Shown here: one piece after another, positions 11,608 to 18,955 of the stretch
How the letters are laid out: every line of letters starts with the position of its first letter
Numbering within the stretch: the first letter of the stretch is position 1
NCBI RefSeq assembly: GCF_007859815.1
Contig: NZ_SJPH01000010.1
Span: 88,209 to 152,208, forward strand
Reading direction: 5' to 3'
Origin: Botrimarina hoheduenensis
Lineage (GTDB): Bacteria; Planctomycetota; Planctomycetia; Pirellulales; Lacipirellulaceae
Length of the DNA stretch: 64,000 nt
The notes under the pieces: model-generated
The model's database searches: none
Told to the model about the DNA's origin: nothing
The model's input: the letters and a program-made list of their open reading frames with translations, nothing else
Position numbers and translations under genes: made by a program

Positions 11608-11651
11608 CACTTTCCTGGCCGCACTTCTGCTAGCCCCACTTCTCCTAGCCG
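11608..11651. repeat. 15-bp tandem repeat spanning the hisB stop codon
   Basis: Three consecutive units (11608-11621, 11622-11636, 11637-11651) follow the pattern CACTTCTSCTAGCC plus one base; the first is one base shorter. A fourth degenerate unit may precede them. The hisB stop codon lies in the last unit, so on the coding strand the gene ends and its stop region is repeated downstream. Confidence 0.7.
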
Positions 11652-12238
11652 CTGAGCGTGCCCTTAGTGCTGGGCACCCCCTGTGCGCGCGGATCTGGCG
11701 AAACCGCATGTGCCATCGCACGAGCCGCTGCCTTAAACACCGCCTCGGCGATGTGGTGACGGTTTTTGCCATGGTGCTGAATGAAATGCAGATTGCACTC
11801 CGCATTGGGCGCAAACGACTGCCAAAAGTGTTCAATCAGTTCGGCGTCGAATTCACCAATCTTTCCGTCAGAAAGTTCAACTCCGAAGTGAAACGCCGAA
11901 CGTCCACCGAAATCAACCGCGGCGGTGACCAGCGTTTCGTCCATCGGGAGCGTGATCGAACCATACCGATAAATACCAGCCTTATCGCCCAGGGCCTGTC
12001 GAAAGGCTTGCCCCAGACAGATTCCGATGTCTTCGGTCGTGTGGTGCTGGTCGACGTGCAGATCGCCCGTCGCTTCGACCTTCAGCCCGAACCCGCCGTG
12101 CTTGGCGAACAATTCCAGCATGTGGTCCAAGAATCCGATGCCGGTAGCAAAGCTTCCCCCACCCGGGGGGTCGAGGTCCAGGCTGAGCCGGATCTGGGTC
12201 TCGCGGGTAGAGCGTTCAATCGTCGCGGTTCGTGACAT
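11645..12238 (-). CDS. hisB: Imidazoleglycerol-phosphate dehydratase
   Basis: A 197-residue enzyme of histidine biosynthesis converting imidazole-glycerol phosphate to imidazole-acetol phosphate. All hallmark blocks are present: [18 protein letters not shown], the metal-binding HHTTEDIG, and near the C-terminus [19 protein letters not shown] with its His-rich manganese site. Length and start are typical for the single-domain (non-phosphatase-fused) form. No other his gene is adjacent, so the pathway is dispersed, as usual in planctomycetes. The 3' end carries a short tandem duplication that includes the stop codon. Identification is certain. Confidence 0.97.
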   Translation of the reverse strand: MSRTATIERSTRETQIRLSLDLDPPGGGSFATGIGFLDHMLELFAKHGGFGLKVEATGDLHVDQHHTTEDIGICLGQAFRQALGDKAGIYRYGSITLPMDETLVTAAVDFGGRSAFHFGVELSDGKIGEFDAELIEHFWQSFAPNAECNLHFIQHHGKNRHHIAEAVFKAAARAMAHAVSPDPRAQGVPSTKGTLSG

Positions 12239-12510
12239 GCTGCGCGAGAGCGGTCGGGGTTCGGAAGTGCGGGGTGGAAGCTCGGCATCGTCGTGAAGGG
12301 TCGCTGCAATTGCCGGCGCTAGCTAAGCCTCGCGGGGCACCACCCTACTATACCCCGCCAAGAACCCTAGCCGTCGGCGGATGCTACGCAAGCACCAAAC
12401 CGACATAAAATGGCGGGCCGATTGCGACGCCTACGCGGAACCGGGTAACTTGGTGGCGTGAGGGCGGGGTGTCACCCCCGCCCGAAAACCTCTTTGGGGA
12501 GGATCTTAGT

Positions 12511-12735
12511 ATGCCGATGCGTCGTGCCCCGCGGATGGGGATCGAGGGCCCCAGCGGCCCCTTTAAGGGATCCGTCTCGCTCGCTGCAGCTGCAGCCTCA
12601 TGGGGTGTTCCACGCCGGGCGGTACGCCGCCTCGTGGCTTCCGGAAGGGTGCCCTTCGTGCAAATCGCGGGGCGTATCCGCTTGCCCCGCAAGCTTGTTG
12701 AACACTCGTGGGAGTGGGTTGCAGCGCGGCCCTGA
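12511..12735 (+). CDS. Small helix-turn-helix (excisionase/MerR-like) protein
   Basis: A 74-residue protein. The start at 12511 is decided by a strong ribosome site GGGGAGG eight bases before ATG; an in-frame GTG 42 bases upstream lacks one. The core VSLAAAAASWGVPRRAVRRLVASGRVPFVQI followed by RIRLPRKLV has the shape of an excisionase or MerR winged helix: helix, turn, helix with basic face, then a beta-wing that reads out an arginine. It stands alone, convergent with a small hypothetical gene; no integrase or phage gene is near, so a transcriptional rather than recombination role is likelier. Family level only. Confidence 0.65.
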   Translation: MPMRRAPRMGIEGPSGPFKGSVSLAAAAASWGVPRRAVRRLVASGRVPFVQIAGRIRLPRKLVEHSWEWVAARP

Positions 12736-12824
12736 GCGCCGGACATCTGACGCAAACCGGACGCCGTGGGCTATCGCAAGGAGTCGTCCGGCAGGGCTAG
12801 CTCCGAGAGACTAGATCCCAGGGG

Positions 12825-12852
12825 CTGGATGCGAGGGACTGGATGCGAGGGA
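12825..12852. repeat. 14-bp tandem repeat next to a stop codon
   Basis: Two perfect copies of CTGGATGCGAGGGA (12825-12838 and 12839-12852) sit directly downstream, on the coding strand, of the stop codon of the small minus-strand gene ending at 12853. Confidence 0.7.
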
Positions 12853-13080
12853 CTATGCCCAGTCCAGGCCAGTCTCGCGTTTGAGACGCTCTTCGAACTC
12901 TCCGAGCAGACCACCGATAACGTCCCACCCCTCGGGACGACGGACCTCGATGTCTCCTTCCGGATTGACACGCACAATCGTGCGATCATCCACGTGAGCG
13001 GAGGCGAGATCTTCGTGGTGCAGCTCGTCCTCGACAAGAAGTCGATCGAGCGTTTCGCCTGTCATTTCGATGAAGGGCAT
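12853..13080 (-). CDS. Small acidic conserved-looking protein
   Basis: A 75-residue protein from the ATG at 13080 (MPFIEMTGETLDRLLVEDEL); an upstream ATG at 13146 would add 22 residues that look like untranslated leader, so the shorter form is preferred with moderate confidence. It has no signal or membrane segment. The middle (TIVRVNPEGDIEVRRPEGWD) reads like paired beta strands with a conserved-looking RVNPxGDIEVR core, and the end is an acidic amphipathic helix. No known domain is recognised. It lies between the HTH gene and rsmA, transcribed with rsmA, 181 bp downstream of it. Judged a real gene from codon character; function unknown. Confidence 0.6.
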   Translation of the reverse strand: MPFIEMTGETLDRLLVEDELHHEDLASAHVDDRTIVRVNPEGDIEVRRPEGWDVIGGLLGEFEERLKRETGLDWA

Positions 13081-13255
13081 CGTACCGCCTGGTGCGCGCT
13101 GAGAGGTAATCGAGAGAAGCGTACCGCGTGCTCCTCGCTCTGCCATTGCCTTCGCAGGCTAACCGAACTGAGCACGGGCTCCTAGCTGCCTCTTGCCGAG
13201 ATCGCCCGGAGTCAAGCAAGTCAGCTGCCTGTGCCCCGGCCGCCAAGTGCTAATC

Positions 13256-13272
13256 GGAAACTCACAGTTTCC
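13256..13272. repeat. Short hairpin over the rsmA stop codon
   Basis: A perfect 7-bp inverted repeat, GGAAACT and AGTTTCC around CAC, covers the rsmA stop codon at 13262-13264. No T-run follows on the coding strand, so it is not a standard terminator; it could protect the 3' end. Confidence 0.5.
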
Positions 13273-14173
13273 AATCCGGCGCGACGGCCCGTACCCGCTC
13301 AGTAAACTCCAGCAGCGTTTCGATGCTGACCTGCTCGGTGCGGGCATCTGCCGGGAAGTTCATGCCGCTCAGCAGTTCGTCAACTTGTTCTTTCGTGGCA
13401 TGCCGCTTAAGGGCCGAGATAACGTTCGCTCGCAAGAATTTCCGGCGGTGCAGGAAAATCGACTTAACGAACTGATGGAAGAACCGCAGATCGGGGATCG
13501 CGGCGCGGCGCTCGGGATCGATCTGAATCCGCACGATGGCAGATGTCACTTTGGGAGCCGGCCAGAACACTCCTGGTGGCATCACCCGCACGATCTCCGC
13601 CCGCGCTTGAGACTGAATCCACACGCTCAGCGCGCCGTAGTCCTTGGTCCAAGGCTCGGCAACGATCCGGTCCGCCAGCTCTTTTTGGATCGTCGCGACC
13701 ATCGTGGTCGGCGTGTGCTCGCTCAACAGCAGGTTAGACAAGATCGGCGTGGCAACATTGTAGGGCAGATTCGCGACGAGCTTAAACTCGCTGTCGGGGG
13801 TGCTTGCCAGGGCGGTCCCGACCGCTTCCATAATGGCTGGGGCAAAACGATTCTTGTTCGCAAGAGCGTCGCACTTCAGCTGGGTAACATTGTCGAAGTT
13901 GATCAGCTCTTCGCGTGCCAGCTCGTACAGGTTGGAGTCGATCTCAACCGTTACGACATGGCTCGCATGCGGTGCCATCAGCGTCGTCAGCGAGCCCGTG
14001 CCGGTGCCGACTTCGAGCACCACATCGCGGGGACCCAGTTCGGCCGAATCGACGATCAGCCGGACCAGATTGAGATCGATTAAAAAGTTCTGACCGTGCC
14101 GTGAATCGGGCTCAACGCCGATCTCACGAAGGCGTCGCATCAAAAATGATTTGGTCTGGCGAGAGGGCAACAT
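13262..14173 (-). CDS. rsmA: 16S rRNA dimethyladenosine transferase
   Basis: A 303-residue SAM-dependent enzyme that dimethylates two adjacent adenines near the 3' end of 16S rRNA. The start at 14173 (MLPSRQTKSFLMRRL) leads straight into the family N-terminus; longer starts would overlap the PII gene. Motifs are SRHGQNFLID (substrate and SAM entry), VLEVGTGTGSLT (SAM motif I), VEIDSNLYE (motif II) and the catalytic NLPYN (motif IV). The C-terminal domain ends with RRKFLRANV and a helical tail typical of KsgA. It follows the PII gene on the same strand with a 53-bp gap. The start sits inside a gene-dense region, so cotranscription with the PII gene is possible. Assignment is secure. Confidence 0.95.
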   Translation of the reverse strand: MLPSRQTKSFLMRRLREIGVEPDSRHGQNFLIDLNLVRLIVDSAELGPRDVVLEVGTGTGSLTTLMAPHASHVVTVEIDSNLYELAREELINFDNVTQLKCDALANKNRFAPAIMEAVGTALASTPDSEFKLVANLPYNVATPILSNLLLSEHTPTTMVATIQKELADRIVAEPWTKDYGALSVWIQSQARAEIVRVMPPGVFWPAPKVTSAIVRIQIDPERRAAIPDLRFFHQFVKSIFLHRRKFLRANVISALKRHATKEQVDELLSGMNFPADARTEQVSIETLLEFTERVRAVAPDWKL

Positions 14174-14226
14174 GCTGGGTTCGGTTCCGTTTTGGGTCAG
14201 CGATCGAGAGAAGGGCCTGATCGGCC

Positions 14227-14565
14227 TTAGATCGCTTCGGGGCCGCGCTCGCCCGTACGGATCCGCACGCAATCGTCCATCGGCAAGACGAAGATTTTGC
14301 CATCGCCAACCTCACCCGTACGACCACCCTTGATGATGGCGTTGACGGTCGGCTCGACAAACTCATCGTTCACCGCGATCTGCAACTGAACCTTACGCAG
14401 CAGGTTCATCGAGATCTCAGCTCCCCGATAGAGCTCGGTCTGGCCTTTTTGCCGTCCAAAACCTTGGACGTCCATAATGGTCAGCCGCACGACCTCAACC
14501 TCAGACAGCGCGCCTTTGACGTCTTCCAGGCGACTCGGCTGAATGATTGCGATAATGAGCTTCAT
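14227..14565 (-). CDS. glnB/glnK: PII nitrogen regulatory protein lacking Tyr51
   Basis: A 112-residue PII signal protein starting MKLIIAIIQPSRL, the standard length. The B- and C-loop signatures are intact: GRTGEVGDGKIFV near residues 83-95 and an RIRTGERG tail. The T-loop reads ELYRGAEIS, with isoleucine at position 51 where PII proteins modified by GlnD have the uridylylated tyrosine (YRGAEY). Tyr46 is kept. Position 49 is alanine, so the cyanobacterial Ser49 phosphorylation site is absent too. The protein presumably still senses ATP/ADP and 2-oxoglutarate, binding its partner without covalent control. The Amt gene upstream on the same strand fits a GlnK-like partner, though 856 bp separate them. 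Confidence 0.95.
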   Translation of the reverse strand: MKLIIAIIQPSRLEDVKGALSEVEVVRLTIMDVQGFGRQKGQTELYRGAEISMNLLRKVQLQIAVNDEFVEPTVNAIIKGGRTGEVGDGKIFVLPMDDCVRIRTGERGPEAI

Positions 14566-15421
14566 AGCAGGCAACAACGCCGGGCTGAGGCAGGGCGTCG
14601 CGCGGGTGACCGCATATTCACGGACGCTTGAGAAAATAGGCCGGCGACAATTGCGAACAGCCTACTAGGAAAACTGGCCCGATTGAAGCCGGTCTCATTC
14701 GTCCGCCCTCGAAAGACGGCCCGAAAGACGTAGGGAGATGTGGCCAAAAGGAAGGCTCCCATGAACTCTCAAGCGATTTGGGCTTGAATGAGCCGCGTGG
14801 AAAGCCATCTCGATCGCGGGGCGGCCTAGGCCTGGCCCAACCCGCCAGAAGCGAGATCCGTCACGAAAAAGCCGTCCCGCGTGGGAAGAAGCTGTGGTGG
14901 AGCAGCTCAGAGATGCCCGGTGCCGTCAACGAAAAAGAGCAGGACACCCCGGCTTGGGCAGGCTAGGCGGCAAGCCCACCCAAGCCATATGGGGCATCCT
15001 TCTGGCTTAGTTCGGGCATCGGAATCTGGCGATCCACGCCAGCCCGCTCCTCGATAAAAACACTCCCCGCCTCGGCGAGACCAGGCGGAACGTTCCGCCG
15101 AGGCAGGGGAGCATCTGGTTGGTTTGAAACCGCCTGTTCGTCAGCAGCGACCCCGTCACACCAGACGCGTGGCTGGTGGTTGGGCGTAAACCCTGCCAGT
15201 CAGCTGTGCGTGTGCTGTGCGATCGCAGGACCCGTCGGCCCGGAGCAGCCAGGCGGTAACCACCCCGGGCCGTTGACGGATCACTGCTTCGTCGGCTTTG
15301 CCCTTCCTGAGCAATTGGCTCCGCCATCCCTCGCGGAACACACCCCCACACACTCACTCCACTCTCTTAAGGCGTTCGATCAATCGCGGGGGAGAAGATC
15401 GAGGCCCGTTAGCGAACTGGC
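14566..15421. other. Long intergenic region between amt and the PII gene, rich in inverted repeats
   Basis: About 850 bp without a convincing gene; frames here are short, arginine/proline-rich and unlike the neighbouring coding sequence. Two clear structures are present. One is a hairpin with GGCTTGGG (14951-14958) and CCCAAGCC (14979-14986) arms. The other is a nested palindrome at 15065-15109. The distance between an ammonium transporter gene and its usual PII partner is unusual, so this stretch may hold a regulatory RNA or a decayed insertion. It should also contain the PII promoter. Confidence 0.5.
15065..15109. repeat. Nested palindrome in amt-PII intergenic region
   Basis: A perfect 16-bp palindrome GGCGGAACGTTCCGCC occupies 15084-15099. 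Around it lie wider arms CCCCGCCTCGGCG (15065-15077) and CGCCGAGGCAGGGG (15096-15109), so alternative hairpins compete. There is no T-run beside it, which argues against a simple terminator. Confidence 0.6.
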
Positions 15422-16840
15422 TCAGTGGGTGTAAGCCGCCATGCCGTGCTCGCTGATATCCAGACCCTGCTGCTCTTCTTCGGCGGAGACTCGCAAGAGA
15501 CCCATTGCCTTGAGGATGCTGAACAGGATGAACATGGTGACAAACGACCACGCACAGATCGAAGCGGCTCCGCAAGCCTGCACGGCAAGCGAAGAAACTT
15601 CGGGCGTGAGGATGCCGATCGCCAGACAGCCCCAGATGCCGCACAAGCCGTGGACCGGCCAGGCACCTACGGGGTCGTCAATCTTGAACTTGTCGAGCAT
15701 CAGGATGCCGACAACCACCAAGACGCCTGCAACAGCACCGACGATCATCGCTTGCCAGTTGCTCATGCAGTCGCAGCAGGCGGTGATGCCGACCAGACCC
15801 CCGAGGATGCCGTTGAGGCCCATCGACAGGTCGGGTTTGCCAAACATCATCCAGCTGACGAGCGTGGCAACAATGCCGCCGGCACCGGCAGCCAGCATCG
15901 TGGTGACGGCGCAGTGCATCGTCGTATCGATGTCGCCTGTGCCTTGGAAGGCGAGCTGACTGCCCGGGTTAAAGCCGAACCAGCCGAACCACAGAATGAA
16001 AACTCCCAATCCAGCGAGCGGAATGCTGTGACCGGGGAACGGAACGCTGCGGCCATCGACAAAGCGGCCGATCCGCGGTCCGAGCACGATCGCCCCCGCC
16101 AAACCAGCGAAACCGCCCATGCCGTGCACCACGGCGGACCCAGCGAAGTCAGCGAAGCCCATTTCATTGAGCCAGCCACCGCCCCATTTCCAGTAGCCAC
16201 TGATCGGGTAGAAGATACCGGTCAGCAAAGCGCTGTAAATCAGGTAGCCACCCACTTTCATGCGGCCGGCAACAGCACCTGAAACAATCGTCGCCGCGGT
16301 GGCAGCGAACACCGCTTGGAAGATCCAGTCGCACTCGGGGCTAAAGGTCCGATCGGGGGCGGCTGCGTAGCCTTCTAGCCCCCAGCCACCGAAGCCAAGG
16401 TAGCCCTCTTTAGCGTAAGAGACCCCCTCGTATGAGCCCGGGTACATCAGCCCAAAGCCGATCGCATAGAACAAGAGCACGCCGACGCAGATGTCCATGG
16501 CGTTCTTGAACATGATGTTCACCGCGTTCTTCGACGAGTTGAAGCCCGCCTCGACCATCGCGAAGCCGGCCTGCATGAAGAACACGAGGACCGCACAGAA
16601 GAACAGCACGGCATTGTCAAAGGCGTAGCCGATGCCCAGATCGGGCGCTTCTTCAGCGGCGGCCTCTTCTTCGGCCGCGGCTTCTTCGGCTGGGGCCTCG
16701 GCCTCAGCGGTTTCCTCAGCAACTGCCTCGTCGGCAGCGGCGTCTTGGGCGTAGGTCGCCCCGACAGACGACAGCGAAATCATTGCGGCGAGGAGCAAAA
16801 CTCCCCACCGGCGGCCCTCAAGGGCTCCACACAACGTCAT
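15422..16840 (-). CDS. amtB: Ammonium transporter (Amt/MEP/Rh family)
   Basis: A 472-residue inner-membrane ammonium channel. A signal peptide (to about residue 31, ending SVGATYAQ) is followed by an unusual acidic tract, residues 32-65, made almost only of Ala and Glu. The canonical 11-helix body then begins (LFFCAVLVFFMQAGFAMVEAG). Conserved pieces include NIMFKNAMDICVG, the Phe-lined vestibule region, and the two pore histidines within FAGSAVVHGMGGFAGLAG and WPVHGLCGIWG. A short tail carries SEEEQQGLDISEHG, the PII-contacting C-terminal motif. It is transcribed toward the PII gene. A candidate sigma-54 promoter lies upstream at 17029-17044, which would fit nitrogen-starvation control. Confidence 0.96.
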   Translation of the reverse strand: MTLCGALEGRRWGVLLLAAMISLSSVGATYAQDAAADEAVAEETAEAEAPAEEAAAEEEAAAEEAPDLGIGYAFDNAVLFFCAVLVFFMQAGFAMVEAGFNSSKNAVNIMFKNAMDICVGVLLFYAIGFGLMYPGSYEGVSYAKEGYLGFGGWGLEGYAAAPDRTFSPECDWIFQAVFAATAATIVSGAVAGRMKVGGYLIYSALLTGIFYPISGYWKWGGGWLNEMGFADFAGSAVVHGMGGFAGLAGAIVLGPRIGRFVDGRSVPFPGHSIPLAGLGVFILWFGWFGFNPGSQLAFQGTGDIDTTMHCAVTTMLAAGAGGIVATLVSWMMFGKPDLSMGLNGILGGLVGITACCDCMSNWQAMIVGAVAGVLVVVGILMLDKFKIDDPVGAWPVHGLCGIWGCLAIGILTPEVSSLAVQACGAASICAWSFVTMFILFSILKAMGLLRVSAEEEQQGLDISEHGMAAYTH

Positions 16841-17337
16841 CGTTACCTCGCGTCACAGAAGGATGTTCAAAACCCGTGCCGTGGGGGCGCTGCTAGTTAC
16901 CACCTAAGCCCCCAACACGCCGGGTGGCCGAAAGTTCGACCGTGGGTGCGGCCCACACAAGCCGACCCCTTGGCCATTCCGGCATACCGTGCCTCTTCAA
17001 ACGGCTACGGAACCGCCGGCCACCGTGCAGCACAAAGCGTGCCAGCACGGAGCTGACGTCCGCCGATGATCACACTTAACCTCAACAGAGAAAAGACTTG
17101 CGCCAATTATCGCGTCCCCAGAGAACCACCTCGCTTTGAGATGGTGCCTCATTCTTCGGCACCGACCCTTTCGCTCTGCCCAAGGGAGACGCAGGCCTGC
17201 CGTCCTCCCACGCGCTGCGCATTCGCAAGAGCCAACTGCGCTGCCTTTACCCGCGGTAAGTGAACGGGCCTTCGGCTAAGCTGATCCCTTTCATCGACTT
17301 GCGCCACAATTCGCCACCTAGGACTCAGGTTTTCACG
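16841..17337. other. Divergent intergenic region amt / GHL10 gene
   Basis: Nearly 500 bp without a credible gene. It must carry the promoters for amt (left) and the GHL10-AmpG-NagZ operon (right). The best recognisable element is the -24/-12 type sequence described separately. Nothing else could be assigned. Confidence 0.6.
17029..17044 (-). promoter_or_regulatory. Candidate sigma-54 (-24/-12) promoter for amt
   Basis: On the minus strand the sequence TGGCACGCTTTGTGCT matches the TGGCACG-N4-TTGCW consensus at all but one fixed base, with the essential GG and GC correctly spaced. Transcription would start near 17017, giving a leader of about 175 bases before amt. Nitrogen-controlled amt genes often use sigma-54. 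Sequence match only. Confidence 0.5.
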
Positions 17338-18936
17338 ATGCCCCTTCAAGCCTCTGCGAAACCTTCCCCCCCGCTAGCACTTCGGGGGCTGCTACTCGCC
17401 ATCGTCTTGGCACCGTTCTCGCTAAGCGCTGCCCTCGCCGCCGAAGCCCGTATTGATGACGCTCCTAAGATCGAACGCGAGTTTCGAGCCGTCTGGATCG
17501 CCACCGTCGCTAATATCGACTGGCCCTCCAAGCCGGGACTGTCGGCCGAAGCCCAGCGCGCCGAGCTGACCGCTCTGCTGGATCAAGTGGCTGAGTTAGG
17601 GATGAACGCGGTGGTGCTACAAGTGCGGCCCGCTTGCGATGCCCTATACGCCTCGGAGCTCGAGCCGTGGTCCTCCTTCCTGAGCGGCACACAAGGGGTT
17701 GCCCCTGATGATGGCTACGACCCGCTGGCCTGGGCATGCGACGCGGCCCATCGCCGCGGCCTCGAGCTGCACGCCTGGCTGAATCCCTACCGGGCAACCC
17801 ACCCGGCCTATTCAGGTGAGCTCGCTGAGACCCACATCTCTAAGCGTCGCCCCGACCTTGTGCGTCAGTACGGGGTCTACGGTTGGGTTGATCCGGGCGA
17901 GCCCGAGGCGACCGAACACTCGCTCGCGGTGGTGCGTGACATCGTTCGTCGTTACGACGTTGATGCCATCCACTACGACGATTACTTCTACCCCTATCCG
18001 GTGAGCGACGCGCTCGCTGGCGATCCTTCTGGCAAGAAGGTAGAGACACCGTTCCCCGACGACGCGAGCTGGGAAAAGTATCGGGCCGACACGCCTGAGT
18101 CGGAACGGCTCGTGCGCGATGACTGGCGCCGAGAGAACGTCAACGGCTTTATCCGACGCTGTGGACAGATCATCCATGAAGAGAAGCCCCATGTGCGGTT
18201 CGGCGTGAGCCCGTTCGGCATCTGGCGGCCGGGCACGCCCGAAGGCATTCAGGGATTCGATCAATACGCCAAGCTCTACGCCGACGCCCGCTTATGGCTG
18301 CGCGAAGGATGGGTCGATTACCTGGCGCCGCAACTCTACTGGCCCATCGAGCAGAAGCCGCAGAGCTTTACCACGCTCCTCAACTGGTGGGTCACACAAA
18401 ACCCCCAGGAGCGCGGCGTGTGGCCCGGCCTGTACACCTCTAAAGTGTCGTTCAATCCCCCGACTTATTCGCTCGAAGAGATTCCCAATCAGATCGCTGT
18501 CGCACGCGGGCTGGGCGAGCGGGCGAATGGCCATATCCACTTCAGTATGAAAGCCATTGCCGCGAATGCCGCGGGGATCGCCGATCGGCTGAAGCTTGAG
18601 TACGCAACGCCCGCAATCCCGCCGGCGGCCCCCTGGCTGGCGGGCGATCAGCCCCGGCCGGGCACGCCGAGCGTAACGCCAACCGGTTTGGCACCGAATC
18701 GGTTCAAGCTCGCCCCGGGCGAGGGACCCGCGCCCAAGTGGTGGTTGGTGCAGAAGCGTTGCGGAGAACAATGGATCACGAAGCTGCGTCCCTATCGGGG
18801 CCCCAACGTGATTGCTGTGCTGGGCCCGAGCGACGAGGGGGCCCCCGCCACCGCGGCCGTGGTGACGGCGATCGATGCGTTCGGCCGGGCCAGTGATCCG
18901 GTTCAGGTCACGATCGCCCCGCCGGCGGCGGACTGA
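17338..18936 (+). CDS. Secreted GHL10 (DUF187) family glycosyl hydrolase-like protein
   Basis: A 532-residue exported protein. The ATG at 17338 gives a good signal peptide (LALRGLLLAIVLAPFSLSAALAA); a start 78 bases upstream would bury it. The body matches glycosyl-hydrolase-like family 10: FRAVWIATVANIDWPS, MNAVVLQVRPACDALY, LHAWLNPYRA, IHYDDYFYPYP and VRFGVSPFGIWRPG. These form a TIM barrel with acidic residues at strand ends. E. coli YddW and Bacillus YngK belong here. Members related to DigH cleave denuded peptidoglycan glycan strands, so a cell-wall substrate is plausible. Directly downstream, 19 bp away, are an AmpG-like permease and a NagZ-like enzyme. This supports a peptidoglycan-recycling operon. 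Confidence 0.9.
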   Translation: MPLQASAKPSPPLALRGLLLAIVLAPFSLSAALAAEARIDDAPKIEREFRAVWIATVANIDWPSKPGLSAEAQRAELTALLDQVAELGMNAVVLQVRPACDALYASELEPWSSFLSGTQGVAPDDGYDPLAWACDAAHRRGLELHAWLNPYRATHPAYSGELAETHISKRRPDLVRQYGVYGWVDPGEPEATEHSLAVVRDIVRRYDVDAIHYDDYFYPYPVSDALAGDPSGKKVETPFPDDASWEKYRADTPESERLVRDDWRRENVNGFIRRCGQIIHEEKPHVRFGVSPFGIWRPGTPEGIQGFDQYAKLYADARLWLREGWVDYLAPQLYWPIEQKPQSFTTLLNWWVTQNPQERGVWPGLYTSKVSFNPPTYSLEEIPNQIAVARGLGERANGHIHFSMKAIAANAAGIADRLKLEYATPAIPPAAPWLAGDQPRPGTPSVTPTGLAPNRFKLAPGEGPAPKWWLVQKRCGEQWITKLRPYRGPNVIAVLGPSDEGAPATAAVVTAIDAFGRASDPVQVTIAPPAAD

Positions 18937-18955
18937 TTTCTCAAGGAAGGCCCAC

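Noticed and set aside
12511..12735. Excisionase of an integrated element
   Set aside because: No integrase, attachment-site repeat or phage gene lies nearby, so a mobile-element role is not supported.
15007..15357. Possible small gene between amt and the PII gene
   Set aside because: The translation is arginine-rich and shapeless, overlaps the nested palindrome, and has no ribosome site.
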